Part shown: positions 24,851-33,531 of the stretch, piece by piece
Numbering within the stretch: position 1 is the stretch's first letter
How the letters are laid out: every line of letters starts with the position of its first letter
Origin: Chryseobacterium sp. SC28
Lineage (GTDB): Bacteria; Bacteroidota; Bacteroidia; Flavobacteriales; Weeksellaceae
Assembly: GCF_003932955.1 (NCBI RefSeq)
Contig: NZ_QOVY01000014.1
Location: 1 to 35,547, forward strand
DNA length: 35,547 nt
Direction of reading: 5' to 3'
Notes under the pieces: generated by a model
Told to the model about the DNA's origin: nothing
Database searches by the model: none
What the model saw: only the letters and a program-made list of their open reading frames with translations
Translations under genes and position numbers: made by a program

Positions 24851-26707
24851 ATGAAAAAAACTGCTTCTTTATTTTTCATCGTTTTCTCACTACTCATTTC
24901 GGCGCAGCAAAATGCTTATTATCAGCAATATGCAAAGTACAAAATGGATATTGATGTAGATGCTGCCAACTTCACTTACCAAGGGAAACAAACTTTGCAA
25001 TATCAAAACAATTCTCCGGACGAGCTGAAAGTTGCCTATTTCCATTTGTATTGGAATGCCTTCAAAGCGGGTTCTATGATGGATCAACGCGTGCAGTCTC
25101 AAGCCGTGAATGCCGATGGAAGACTGGCAAAAAGAGTGGGGAATACGGTTGTTTCCAGATTGGCTTCGATTCCGAAAGAGGAAGAAGGGGCGCAAAACAT
25201 CCGCTGGATCAAGCAAAACGGAAAAGATTTGAAATTCGAGATTCAGGGAACGGTTATGAAGGTTTACCTTGCAGAAGCCATCAAACCAAATTCTTCCACC
25301 ACTTTCACAATGGAATGGGATGCTGTGATCCCAATGCAAATCCGAAGAAGCGGACGCAATAACCGCGAAGGCATCGATATGACAATGACGCAATGGTACC
25401 CAAAAATCGCCGAATACGATTACGACGGTTGGGCGGCTTTCGATTATGTGGGGAGAGAATTTCACGCCCCGTTTTCTGATTATGAAGTGAATATCAAAAT
25501 CGATAAAGACTATGTTATCGGCGCAGGCGGAAATCTGGAAAATCTGGGAGAAGTTAAAGGTTATGAAGCCGGTGCAGCTATTAAACCGGACATCGCTAAT
25601 AAAGTAACGTGGAAATGGACTGCTAAAAACATCCTCGATTTTGCCTGGGCGGCAGACAGAGATTACACCGTTGAAAGTTTTCCAATTCTTGACGGACCAA
25701 AGGTTTACCTGGTTTATCAAAAATCTGAAAAAACGAAATATTGGTCTGAGCTTCAACCTTACATTACAAAATATTACCAGTTGATGAACGCCACTTTCGG
25801 CCGTTACAAATGGCCAAGCTATTCCTTCATCCAAGGTGGCGACGGCGGAATGGAGTACGGAATGTGTACAATGGTACTGGGAGAAGCAACAACTCTTGAA
25901 GGACTTTGTGGACTGCTGTTTCACGAGGGCGCACACTCTTGGTTTCAGCAAATGCTGGCGACCAATGAAAGCGTAAGACCGTGGATGGATGAGGGTTTTA
26001 CGCAATATGCAGAAGATTTTGTCTCCTACAGATTGTTCCCACCCAAAGAATCTCAACCCAATCCTTTTATTGGAGCCATTAAGGCCTACGCCAATTTTGC
26101 GAAATCTGGGAAAGAGGAGCCGGCGGTATGGCTGGCGGATCATCACGATAACGGAACGGCTTATACTTATGCAAGTTACATCAAGGGCGAATTGTTTTTG
26201 GTGGAATTGGGATACATCGTTGGTGAGGAAAATCTCAACCGAATTATGTTGAAATATTACGACGACTGGGCGATGAAACATCCGACCGAAAGAGATTTCG
26301 TTCATATTGCACAATTGGTAACCGGAATGGATTTGAAATGGTTTCAGCATTATTGGATCAACACGACGAAAACCATCGATTACGGCATCAAGAATGTAAA
26401 ATATGACCCGGAATCTACCACCGTCACGTTGGTCAATAAAGGCGGCGTTCCGATGCCGATTGATTTTAGTATTTTGACAAAAGATAAGAAAGTGGTCAAT
26501 TATAACATTCCATTGAATCTGACAAGAACTTGGAAAACGAAAGACATCTACGGGACGTTCAAAACATTACCATACTGGAGCTGGACGCAGGAAGATTACA
26601 CCTTTACAATTCCTTACACTAAATCTCAGTTGTCAGCCCTTGGGATAGATTTTTCGCAGCGTTTGGCTGATGTAAATCAGGAAGATAATTATTTCGAAGT
26701 GAAGTAA
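24851..26707 (+). CDS. M1 family zinc aminopeptidase, exported
   Basis: The 618-residue protein carries a signal peptide (about 18 residues, LISAQQ) and an M1 metallopeptidase domain. The zinc site is HEGAH (His358, Glu359, His362) followed 18 residues later by Glu381 in WMDEGFTQYAE, the canonical HExxH-X18-E spacing. The exopeptidase motif appears as GGDGGMEYGMCTMV in place of the usual GxMEN, common among Bacteroidota members. An N-terminal beta-rich domain (about residues 20-210) precedes it and a short C-terminal beta domain follows. It should remove N-terminal residues from peptides in the periplasm. It follows the M14 peptidase gene, separated by the duplicated repeat. Confidence 0.88.
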   Translation: MKKTASLFFIVFSLLISAQQNAYYQQYAKYKMDIDVDAANFTYQGKQTLQYQNNSPDELKVAYFHLYWNAFKAGSMMDQRVQSQAVNADGRLAKRVGNTVVSRLASIPKEEEGAQNIRWIKQNGKDLKFEIQGTVMKVYLAEAIKPNSSTTFTMEWDAVIPMQIRRSGRNNREGIDMTMTQWYPKIAEYDYDGWAAFDYVGREFHAPFSDYEVNIKIDKDYVIGAGGNLENLGEVKGYEAGAAIKPDIANKVTWKWTAKNILDFAWAADRDYTVESFPILDGPKVYLVYQKSEKTKYWSELQPYITKYYQLMNATFGRYKWPSYSFIQGGDGGMEYGMCTMVLGEATTLEGLCGLLFHEGAHSWFQQMLATNESVRPWMDEGFTQYAEDFVSYRLFPPKESQPNPFIGAIKAYANFAKSGKEEPAVWLADHHDNGTAYTYASYIKGELFLVELGYIVGEENLNRIMLKYYDDWAMKHPTERDFVHIAQLVTGMDLKWFQHYWINTTKTIDYGIKNVKYDPESTTVTLVNKGGVPMPIDFSILTKDKKVVNYNIPLNLTRTWKTKDIYGTFKTLPYWSWTQEDYTFTIPYTKSQLSALGIDFSQRLADVNQEDNYFEVK

Positions 26708-26797
26708 TAATTTAACATTGTATCAATGATCATCAAATTTAAGCTTTTCAAATATTGATAAACTGTCTCATTTTTTAAATTGGTAAATTAAAAATAA

Positions 26798-27556
26798 ATG
26801 AATTCTATCGTCATCAACATCGGCAACACCAACATCCGGTTCGGATTGTTCAACAATGATAACTGCGACATCTCGTGGGTCATCAATACAAAACCTTACA
26901 AAACCACGGACGAACTGTATGTCCAGATCTTAATGCTCTACCAAACGTATAGAATTGATCCTCAGAAGATTGAAAAGGTCATCGTCGGATCTGTGGTTCC
27001 TCAGTTGACGAAAGTCCTCAGTAGCAGCATCAAAAAAATTCATAGCCATCTTCCAATCATTGTGGACAGAAATAGCAAATCGGCTGTCAAGCCCAAGTCC
27101 AAACAAATGGGAACCGATATTTATGCGAATCTTGTAGCCGCTCATAATCTCTATCCCGGAAAAAAGAAGATCGTCATCGATTTTGGAACGGCTCTTACAG
27201 TGAGTTGCCTGGATGAAAAAGGCGAAACGCTCGGCGTTATCATCGCACCCGGAATTGTCACCTCGCTTAATAGTTTGGTTCACGAGACCGCGCAGCTGCC
27301 GGAAATCGAATTGGTGAAGCCCAAAACGGTTTTAGGATTGGATACCGTTTCCTGTATGCAAAGCGGGATGGTCTATGGCTATCTCGGTATGGTAGAGGGC
27401 TTTATTGATCGGATAAATGATGAGGTGCATGATGATTGTTTCGTCATCGCCACGGGCGGGGTGAGCCACGTTTACAAACCTTTGACAAGTAAAATCAATA
27501 TTGGGGATAAATTGCATACTTTGAAAGGTCTTTATTTTCTTGGTAAAGATCTGTAA
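26798..27556 (+). CDS. coaX: Type III pantothenate kinase
   Basis: CoaX phosphorylates pantothenate in the first step of coenzyme A synthesis. The 252-residue protein has the type III layout: N-terminal phosphate loop VINIGNTNIRFGLF, the middle motif MGTDIYANLVAAH, the nucleotide-site DFGTALTVSCLD, the APGIVTSLNSLVHETAQLPEIEL stretch and the C-terminal ATGGVSH. In most CoaX proteins the middle motif reads GxDR; here Ile replaces Arg, possibly a lineage variation. The stop codon abuts the stop of tadA on the opposite strand with no spacer. Confidence 0.92.
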   Translation: MNSIVINIGNTNIRFGLFNNDNCDISWVINTKPYKTTDELYVQILMLYQTYRIDPQKIEKVIVGSVVPQLTKVLSSSIKKIHSHLPIIVDRNSKSAVKPKSKQMGTDIYANLVAAHNLYPGKKKIVIDFGTALTVSCLDEKGETLGVIIAPGIVTSLNSLVHETAQLPEIELVKPKTVLGLDTVSCMQSGMVYGYLGMVEGFIDRINDEVHDDCFVIATGGVSHVYKPLTSKINIGDKLHTLKGLYFLGKDL

Positions 27557-27988
27557 CTATCTTTTATTTTTAAAGAAATCTTTCACGATCTGTGAACATT
27601 CATTTTCCAAAATCCCTGTTATCACTTCCGTTTTCGGATGAAGCGATAAGCCTTTTTTAATAAAACCTCGTTGCTCATCTCTGGCGCCAATAACCACTTT
27701 CGTAATCTGTGACCAGCTGAGCGCTCCGGCACACATTACACAAGGTTCTAAGGTAACGTATAACGTACAATTCTGAAGATATTTGCCGCCGAGATAATTT
27801 GCCGCAGAAGTGATGGCCTGCATTTCTGCGTGTGCCGTTACGTCGTTTAAGGTTTCTGTAAGGTTATGGGATTTTGCAATAACTCTCCCGTTTGAAACGA
27901 TAATGCAGCCGACGGGGACTTCTTCTTTTTCCAAAGCCAATTCGGCTTCCCGCAATGCCATTTTCATAAAATATTCATCGGTGAACAT
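27557..27988 (-). CDS. tadA: tRNA-specific adenosine deaminase (nucleoside deaminase family)
   Basis: The 143-residue zinc deaminase has His53 and Glu55 in TAHAEMQAI and Cys83/Cys86 in LEPCVMCAGA, the complete CDA-fold zinc site. Sequence and length fit TadA, which converts adenosine to inosine at position 34 of tRNA-Arg; a guanine or other nucleoside deaminase is a less likely alternative. The ATG overlaps the stop of the Rrf2 regulator gene by one base, so the two are co-translated. It converges on coaX with no bases between stop codons. Confidence 0.88.
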   Translation of the reverse strand: MFTDEYFMKMALREAELALEKEEVPVGCIIVSNGRVIAKSHNLTETLNDVTAHAEMQAITSAANYLGGKYLQNCTLYVTLEPCVMCAGALSWSQITKVVIGARDEQRGFIKKGLSLHPKTEVITGILENECSQIVKDFFKNKR

Positions 27989-28413
27989 CAGATTGCCATA
28001 TTTTCCGACCGCGTAAGGTCGGCAATGCTGGTATCAAGAATCGGAAGCATCTGATCCCGGACGTTGATTAATAATCTTCTGATACTGCAAGTCGCTTCGT
28101 CTGCGCAGTCGATACATTTTTCATAAAAATTGAGCGAGGCACAAGGAAGCATCGCCACAGGTCCATCCACAATTCTAATGACATCCAAAACCTTGATATC
28201 GGCAGGATTTTTCATAAAGGTATAACCGCCTTCGGCACCTCTTTCGCTTTTTAGAATGTTGTTTTGCTTCAATTCCCGCAGGATTTGCTCGAGGAATTTG
28301 AGAGGAATATGTTCGCTTTCCGATATTTTTTTGGCAGAGAACAGTGAAGAATTGTCTTTCCTATTCAGGAAAAGAAGCGTTTTGATAGCGTATTTGACTC
28401 TTTTAGAAAGCAT
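27988..28413 (-). CDS. Rrf2 family transcriptional regulator with four clustered cysteines
   Basis: The 141-residue protein has an N-terminal winged helix-turn-helix (MLSKRVKYAIKTLLFLNR, then IPLKFLEQILRELKQNNILKSERGAEGGYTF) of the Rrf2 family. Cys91, Cys100, Cys103 and Cys109 lie close together after LDVIRIVDGP. In IscR-type relatives three cysteines here hold an iron-sulfur cluster that switches DNA binding, so an iron-sulfur, redox or nitric-oxide sensing role is likely. No iron-sulfur assembly genes are adjacent. It is the first gene of a two-gene unit with tadA. Confidence 0.85.
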   Translation of the reverse strand: MLSKRVKYAIKTLLFLNRKDNSSLFSAKKISESEHIPLKFLEQILRELKQNNILKSERGAEGGYTFMKNPADIKVLDVIRIVDGPVAMLPCASLNFYEKCIDCADEATCSIRRLLINVRDQMLPILDTSIADLTRSENMAI

Positions 28414-28467
28414 ACGGTAAAATTAATCAAAAATTTCCAACGCAGAAATATTTTAAAATGCAAGCAA

Positions 28468-28500
28468 AAAACCGCCTTGTTACTATAACAGGGCGGTTTT
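28468..28500 (-). terminator. Terminator of the ompP1-SGNH operon
   Basis: AAAACCGCCTTGTTA pairs with TAACAGGGCGGTTTT around a 3-base loop, with one G-U pair. On the minus strand it is followed by a T run, and it sits 21 bases after the SGNH gene stop codon. Confidence 0.9.
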
Positions 28501-28521
28501 GTAAATGATCTTAATTTTACT

Positions 28522-30051
28522 TTAAGGAAAAGTAACTCCGCTGTAAGAGTTAGGATTTACCATAGGAAGATTGGATCTATATTTTGAGTTGATGGCTTTC
28601 AAAAATTCGTTCGCTACAATTGCATATCCGCGCCCGGTGAGGTGAACGCCATCGAGCGAGAAGGCTCCGCCGGTAATAAATCTGGTTGTATATCTTACGC
28701 CATCCCATTGTATTCCCGATGCAGAGTTGAGTTCCACCATTTTAGCATTCATATTTACAGATGCCAATCCATACGACGAGGCCAAGCTTGCGATAGAGGT
28801 GTTATAGGCATCGATGGCCGTTTTGACGAGCGCGGCTTCGGTTTTGGTGAGGACGTATTGATTTTCCAACGGATAGGAAACACCATTCACATTGATGCTG
28901 GCCGGTGCACTAGGATTAGTCGTTGCAATTACCGCACTGGCCGTTAGCAGCACGTAATCTTGTGCTGTAGCCTGTCTTGCCTGCCCATAGATTTGGCCAA
29001 ATGCCGCTGCTGTTGAAGCGCCTAAGGAAGGTGTAAGAGCGGCCGTAAGTTGGGCGGATAAGTTGGTCAATGATGTATCTTTAATCAAAACCGGATTGGA
29101 GGAAGTAGAAGACAACAAATTAATTCTATCTCCTGCTCCAAAGGCTGTCAAAGCTTGCTTCAGCGGGCCATACAGGCTTGCGTTCAGCGTCGCAAGATTA
29201 GCACCCAGAGCCTGCGGGGTCAAAGGATTATACGGAACGGTGGTAAAATAAGGAATGGAAGTTACATAAGGGATGTTGGCAATAATACCTTTTGTAGATC
29301 CGGCGGCTTTCAAAGCATCCAATACGGCTTGGATAGATCCTGCCACTACATTCGGATCCGAGATGTCGTTTGGTCCGTACGATGCGGGATTTAGATTTCC
29401 TTTCTGGTCAATCCCGGATCCACCGCTCGAAGCATAACCCAACACATCATTGTTCCCAATCCAAAGCGAAAAGAATGTCGGTTTTTGGGCGGCAGCGTCT
29501 CCGGCAACAGTAGAGGTGCTGCTTGTCGAAAACCTTACATAGTAGGGATTTGCGGTTCCCGTCAATATGCCATTAATGTCCCCGTATCCGGGTGCGACCA
29601 AGTGATAGGACTTGGCACCCGGAATCCCCATATTGTTAATTGTTCCGGTAAGTTTTATGGCAACATCGGTAGTGGGTGTTGCTGCAACATTTTTCAAAAC
29701 AGGGCTTCCGTTTGAAAAAGATTCTATGTAAAGTTTTGTGGGCTGGATGACGGTTGTTCCCAGCACCATTCCGCCGTTGTTATCTGCCATTAAAGGCTGT
29801 CTAAATTCTCCTCCGCCAGCGAGTTTCATTTGATTGGCGATAAGATTTGGGTAAGATTCATTTTGCCCGTCGATATATAAGGCATTGTCTCGGAATCCGG
29901 AAGTTAAAGAATTGCCAATAGCTATATATTTGGAAAAATCGGCCTCTCCGGAGGTTACAACCACATCTTCCGTGCTGTTATCGAAATCTGTCTCGCAACT
30001 TAATGTAAATAAAAGTGACGCGGCTATTGTTGATATAAATATCTTTTTCAT
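28522..30051 (-). CDS. SGNH/GDSL-type hydrolase lipoprotein
   Basis: The 509-residue protein has a lipoprotein signal ending LFTLSC (Cys19). The SGNH hydrolase blocks are visible: YIAIGNSLTSGF with nucleophile Ser48 (block I), a Gly/Asn block GIPGAKSYH, SLWIGNNDVLGYA (block III) and the C-terminal SLDGVHLTGRGYAIVANEF with Asp and His (block V). Such enzymes are esterases or lipases acting on lipids or acyl groups. It lies 14 bases downstream of an OmpP1/FadL-type channel gene, so the lipoprotein may release fatty acids for the channel to import. That link is inferred from the operon. Its length is greater than a bare SGNH domain. Confidence 0.87.
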   Translation of the reverse strand: MKKIFISTIAASLLFTLSCETDFDNSTEDVVVTSGEADFSKYIAIGNSLTSGFRDNALYIDGQNESYPNLIANQMKLAGGGEFRQPLMADNNGGMVLGTTVIQPTKLYIESFSNGSPVLKNVAATPTTDVAIKLTGTINNMGIPGAKSYHLVAPGYGDINGILTGTANPYYVRFSTSSTSTVAGDAAAQKPTFFSLWIGNNDVLGYASSGGSGIDQKGNLNPASYGPNDISDPNVVAGSIQAVLDALKAAGSTKGIIANIPYVTSIPYFTTVPYNPLTPQALGANLATLNASLYGPLKQALTAFGAGDRINLLSSTSSNPVLIKDTSLTNLSAQLTAALTPSLGASTAAAFGQIYGQARQATAQDYVLLTASAVIATTNPSAPASINVNGVSYPLENQYVLTKTEAALVKTAIDAYNTSIASLASSYGLASVNMNAKMVELNSASGIQWDGVRYTTRFITGGAFSLDGVHLTGRGYAIVANEFLKAINSKYRSNLPMVNPNSYSGVTFP

Positions 30052-30065
30052 AATTATTCTGTTAT

Positions 30066-31301
30066 TTAAAATGCGTTGTAAGATAAACCTAAACCAAAGT
30101 AGAAGATGTCTGCTTTCGCTTGCCCATATAAATCGTAATAGGAATTTTTAACCTTTCTGCTTTCCGGCATTGCATAAGCTCCGGAAATATCTACACTGAG
30201 TTTGTTAAATTTCAGCCCGACACCTCCAGTAATCACATAATTATCAAATGAGGGCGTTTCCGGGATGAAGTTTTCATCGGTGTAGGGAGATTCATCGAAG
30301 TACCAGCCCAATCTTCCGGCGATCATATCTGAAAACATATACTGCGTTCCCACACGGAAAGTTCTCGAATTTTTGAAATTTTTGGGAACCACCGAAACAG
30401 TTGGATCCGATTGGTTGCCAACTGGGGCATTGCCAAAGTCCAAAGTCAACTTATTATATCTTGCCCACCCGTGATAATTAAAATCTGCAGAGATTAACCA
30501 TTTTGGTGTCACTTTATAAGTCGCTCCCAATGTAATTTCATCTACTAAAGGAAGGGTTGCTTTGAAAGAATCGACGCCGCCCGTACTTGCCAAGCCTATG
30601 CTCGGATATAATGCTGGAGAAACAGTGAAAGTAGCTTTTCCTTCTTTTGCTTCCATGTCCACCGGCGATCGGTAGGCCACGCTCACATCCCACTTACTGT
30701 CCGGTTGGAAGTAGAATCCAAAACCAAAACCGTTTCCCGTAGCTTGGTCGTCATATAAATTTAAATCTCCTCCCAATTGGGTTACTCTTTTTGTCCAATC
30801 TATTTTACCTGTAGCATAGATGTAGCTCGCTCCAAAAGATGCCCACGGTGCCAGCTTTACAGAAATCATTGGTTGGAAGAAAAAACTTTGCAATTCTAAT
30901 CTTTCCACAATTTCGGCGCCATCCCAAGCAGTAGGCCATTCTATGGTGCTGCCGAATGGTGTGCTGAAACTAAAACCCACGGAAAGTTCGTCCAGCACTT
31001 TATAAGCGACCGCAGCATAGATAGGCGTACCTAAAGGACTATCGGTTTCCGTCTGTTGCAATGTTCTGGTATTTTCGAAAGTGATCTTATTGGAAACTCC
31101 AAAACCACCCGCTGCTACGCTTAGTTTTGCAGGGATAAAAGAAATTCCCGCAGGATTGAAAAACGCAACACTTGCATCTTCTGCATGAGCGCTGGTGTGA
31201 GCCATTGCAAGCTGCTTTACGCCTTGAAGAGATACTCGGAACCCTCCTGCGTATGACATTACACCGGCTGTTAAAGCCATCGTTATTAAAATTCTTTTCA
31301 T
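30066..31301 (-). CDS. OmpP1/FadL/TodX family outer-membrane channel
   Basis: From the start chosen here (MKRILITMALTAGVMSYAGGF) the protein has 411 residues. It carries a signal peptide of about 18 residues and then the FadL N-terminal region (GGFRVSLQGVKQLAMAHTSAHAEDASVAFFNPAGISFI), with the NPA motif of the plug domain. The rest is an alternating beta pattern, ending in an aromatic C-terminus (FGLGLSYNAF) typical of outer-membrane barrels. Family members take up long-chain fatty acids or other hydrophobic compounds. The frame is open to 31361, but a -7 box lies within that extension. The SGNH lipoprotein gene follows in the same operon. Confidence 0.92.
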   Translation of the reverse strand: MKRILITMALTAGVMSYAGGFRVSLQGVKQLAMAHTSAHAEDASVAFFNPAGISFIPAKLSVAAGGFGVSNKITFENTRTLQQTETDSPLGTPIYAAVAYKVLDELSVGFSFSTPFGSTIEWPTAWDGAEIVERLELQSFFFQPMISVKLAPWASFGASYIYATGKIDWTKRVTQLGGDLNLYDDQATGNGFGFGFYFQPDSKWDVSVAYRSPVDMEAKEGKATFTVSPALYPSIGLASTGGVDSFKATLPLVDEITLGATYKVTPKWLISADFNYHGWARYNKLTLDFGNAPVGNQSDPTVSVVPKNFKNSRTFRVGTQYMFSDMIAGRLGWYFDESPYTDENFIPETPSFDNYVITGGVGLKFNKLSVDISGAYAMPESRKVKNSYYDLYGQAKADIFYFGLGLSYNAF

Positions 31302-31321
31302 AATTATTATTATTAATGTTC

Positions 31322-31329
31322 CAAATTTA
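31322..31329 (-). promoter_or_regulatory. Probable -7 box of the ompP1-SGNH operon
   Basis: The minus strand reads TAAATTTGG, a perfect TAnnTTTG, 20 bases before the ATG at 31301. It supports the inner start codon. No TTTG at -33 was seen. Confidence 0.55.
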
Positions 31330-31648
31330 TAATTATTTTGATAACGACCATAAAAAAACATAAAAAATGTTAAACATTGCTATTCTATGAATAATTGTTT
31401 AGTTACTTATTTTTATTAAATATGTGATAATGTGTATATTATATTAATCTTATAATACTTCCTTTCAGCTCTTTAATTTTAAACAATAGAATGCAAACCA
31501 TAATAAATGGCTATTTTCTAAATTATTTATATCACAAATAAATGCAAATGTAGATGTCTATTTGGCAATATTAATCATTTATTAACTTAAAATTAACAAA
31601 AAAGCATTTTTAAAAAATATATTCCTCAAGCTTAAATAAAATTTATAT
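31330..31648. other. Very AT-rich divergent spacer between ompP1 and ricT
   Basis: No gene or RNA is recognised. The stretch is mostly A and T with only short imperfect inverted repeats, such as TATTATA/TATAATA near 31440. It carries divergent promoters at its two edges. Confidence 0.5.
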
Positions 31649-31656
31649 TAACTTTG
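31649..31656 (+). promoter_or_regulatory. Probable -7 box of the ricT-gldH-PBP operon
   Basis: TAACTTTG followed by CATCC matches TAnnTTTG with the trailing GC, 26 bases before the ricT ATG. No clear -33 TTTG is present. Confidence 0.55.
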
Positions 31657-31682
31657 CATCCAGACATAAAAAAATCAAAAAT

Positions 31683-33059
31683 ATGAGTTGTGGATGCAAA
31701 ACATCCGGCGATTCTTCCCACTCTTGCGGTACGAAGAGTACCGGTGGTGGGTGCAGCAGTGTGGATACTTGTGGCAATAGTTATAAATTAAGTGTTTTCG
31801 ACTGGCTTTCCGACGTTAACCCATCGGGTTCCAAAAGTTCAGAATATGTGGAAGTTCGTTTTAAGAATGAACGTAAATTATATTATAGAAACGTCAACAA
31901 CTTGCCCTTACATATAGGAAGCATCATTGCGGTAGAATCAAGTCCGGGTCACGATATTGGCGTTGTAAGTCTTTCGGGAGAGCTGGTAAAAGTCCAGATG
32001 AAGAAGAAAAATGTACACGCAGACACCCTTCAAAAGGTCTATCGCCTTGCGAACCAAAAGGATATAGAAACTTGGCAAGAGCTTAGAAATAAAGAAAATG
32101 CAATCAAAGTGGAGGCACGGAAAATCGCTTATGGTCTCAATCTTGAAATGAAGATTACCGATGTGGAATATCAAGGCGACGGCTCCAAAGTCACCTTCTA
32201 TTACACCGCAGACAACCGCATCGATTTTCGTGCTTTGATTAAGGAATATGCCGCTGCTTTCCGCACCAAGATCGATATGAAGCAAATTGGTTTCCGGCAA
32301 GAATCTGCAAAAGTAGGCGGCATCGGCTCTTGCGGGCGCGAGCTGTGCTGCTCCACTTGGCTCACAGATTTCCGCTCCGTCAATACCAATGCGGCAAGAT
32401 ATCAGCAACTGAGTATCAATCCGCAAAAATTGGCCGGGCAATGTGGCAAACTCAAATGTTGTCTCAACTATGAATTGGACGCTTACCTCGATGTTTTGAG
32501 AGATTTTCCACCTTCAAGTACTGTTCTGAATACCGAAAAGGGAAGAGCGTTCTGCATAAAGATTGATGTATTCAAAAAGAAAATGTGGTTTGCTTACGTT
32601 GAAAACTCGATGGCGTGGTACGATATTGATATCTATGAGGTTCAAAAAATGATCGCCATCAACAAGAAAGGAGAAAAGTGCCAAGCGTTGGAAGATCTGA
32701 AAGTAGTCGAAAACCGGATGGTCACCTCGGATCTCATCCAAGAAAACAGAATGGATCGCTTCGAGAAAAACAACGAAAAAACAAGACCTCGCAACACCAA
32801 AGATAGGAATCCAAACCAACCACAGGACAGCAGAAATCCAAAACAGCAGGATAATAGAGCAGCCAGACCAGCGGATCATAAAAATCCAAGACAGCCGGAC
32901 AACAGGAATCAAACCAACGAGCAAAGGGCAGTGCAAAATCGAGACACAACTCCGAAAGTTCAGCAGACCGATCGGCAGGCAGCGGAAAATAAAACACAGA
33001 AAAAACCGTTCAAAAAACCGAAAAAGAAATTTCCTCCCAAAAATGAAGGTAATCCTTAA
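31683..33059 (+). CDS. ricT: PSP1 domain (RicT-like) protein with cysteine-rich head and charged tail
   Basis: The 458-residue protein has three parts. Residues 1-30 are rich in Cys, Gly and Ser (Cys3, 5, 15, 24, 30). The PSP1 domain covers about residues 50-270 and ends in GIGSCGRELCCSTWLTDF followed by GQCGKLKCCLNYELDAY, the Cys motifs of the family. Residues from about 370 to the end are disordered, rich in Asn, Arg, Gln, Pro and Lys. In Bacillus subtilis the RicT homologue is part of a complex that binds iron-sulfur clusters and affects RNA processing and competence; its role in Bacteroidota is not known to me. The 3' end overlaps gldH by 17 bases. Confidence 0.88.
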   Translation: MSCGCKTSGDSSHSCGTKSTGGGCSSVDTCGNSYKLSVFDWLSDVNPSGSKSSEYVEVRFKNERKLYYRNVNNLPLHIGSIIAVESSPGHDIGVVSLSGELVKVQMKKKNVHADTLQKVYRLANQKDIETWQELRNKENAIKVEARKIAYGLNLEMKITDVEYQGDGSKVTFYYTADNRIDFRALIKEYAAAFRTKIDMKQIGFRQESAKVGGIGSCGRELCCSTWLTDFRSVNTNAARYQQLSINPQKLAGQCGKLKCCLNYELDAYLDVLRDFPPSSTVLNTEKGRAFCIKIDVFKKKMWFAYVENSMAWYDIDIYEVQKMIAINKKGEKCQALEDLKVVENRMVTSDLIQENRMDRFEKNNEKTRPRNTKDRNPNQPQDSRNPKQQDNRAARPADHKNPRQPDNRNQTNEQRAVQNRDTTPKVQQTDRQAAENKTQKKPFKKPKKKFPPKNEGNP

Positions 33060-33531
33060 ATCGATAATTTTTGCAAGCGTTTTTTTATCTTTGATGTCCT
33101 GCCAAGATCCCAACGAGCAGGTGCTGATGAATGACGTGGATGATGACTGGAGAAAAAACGACATCCAAAGATTTGATTTTGAAGTGAAAGATGCCCCAAA
33201 CCTTAAAAATCTGATGATCGTTGTCCGGAATAACAATGATTATCCATACAGCAATCTAAGACTCATCGCAAACATAGAGCATGATAAAAAGACCATCGCT
33301 ACCGACACCCTTAACTATATTTTAGCAAAGCCAAACGGCGAGTGGATTGGTTCGGGGTTCGGCGAGACCAAGGAAATTATTTTTCAGTATAAACTCAATT
33401 ACAAGTTTCCTCAAAACGGGAATTATTCTATCAAACTGGTTCAAGCCATGAGAAGAGATACCTTGCCCGGAATAGAAGATATAGGAATTAAAATTCAAAA
33501 CCTTAAGCCATCATTTATTAATGGAAAATAA
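33043..33531 (+). CDS. gldH: Gliding motility lipoprotein GldH
   Basis: The 162-residue protein has a lipoprotein signal ending LSLMSC (Cys20) and the GldH body, including DDDWRKNDIQRFDFEV, NDYPYSNLRLI and NGNYSIKLVQAMRRD. GldH is needed for gliding in Flavobacterium johnsoniae and is linked to the type IX secretion/gliding machinery; homologues also occur in non-gliding flavobacteria. It overlaps ricT by 17 bases and the next gene by 11 bases, so the three are translationally coupled. Confidence 0.9.
   Translation: MKVILKSIIFASVFLSLMSCQDPNEQVLMNDVDDDWRKNDIQRFDFEVKDAPNLKNLMIVVRNNNDYPYSNLRLIANIEHDKKTIATDTLNYILAKPNGEWIGSGFGETKEIIFQYKLNYKFPQNGNYSIKLVQAMRRDTLPGIEDIGIKIQNLKPSFINGK

Noticed and set aside
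24890-26350. A 486-codon open frame on the minus strand inside the M1 peptidase gene
   Set aside because: It is fully antisense to a gene with an intact zinc site; the translation is rich in His, Phe, Arg and Ile with no family resemblance.
31420-31530. Inverted TGTGATA/TATCACA half sites in the spacer before ricT, resembling Crp-type operators
   Set aside because: The halves are about 110 bases apart in a very AT-rich region, too far for one operator and likely by chance.
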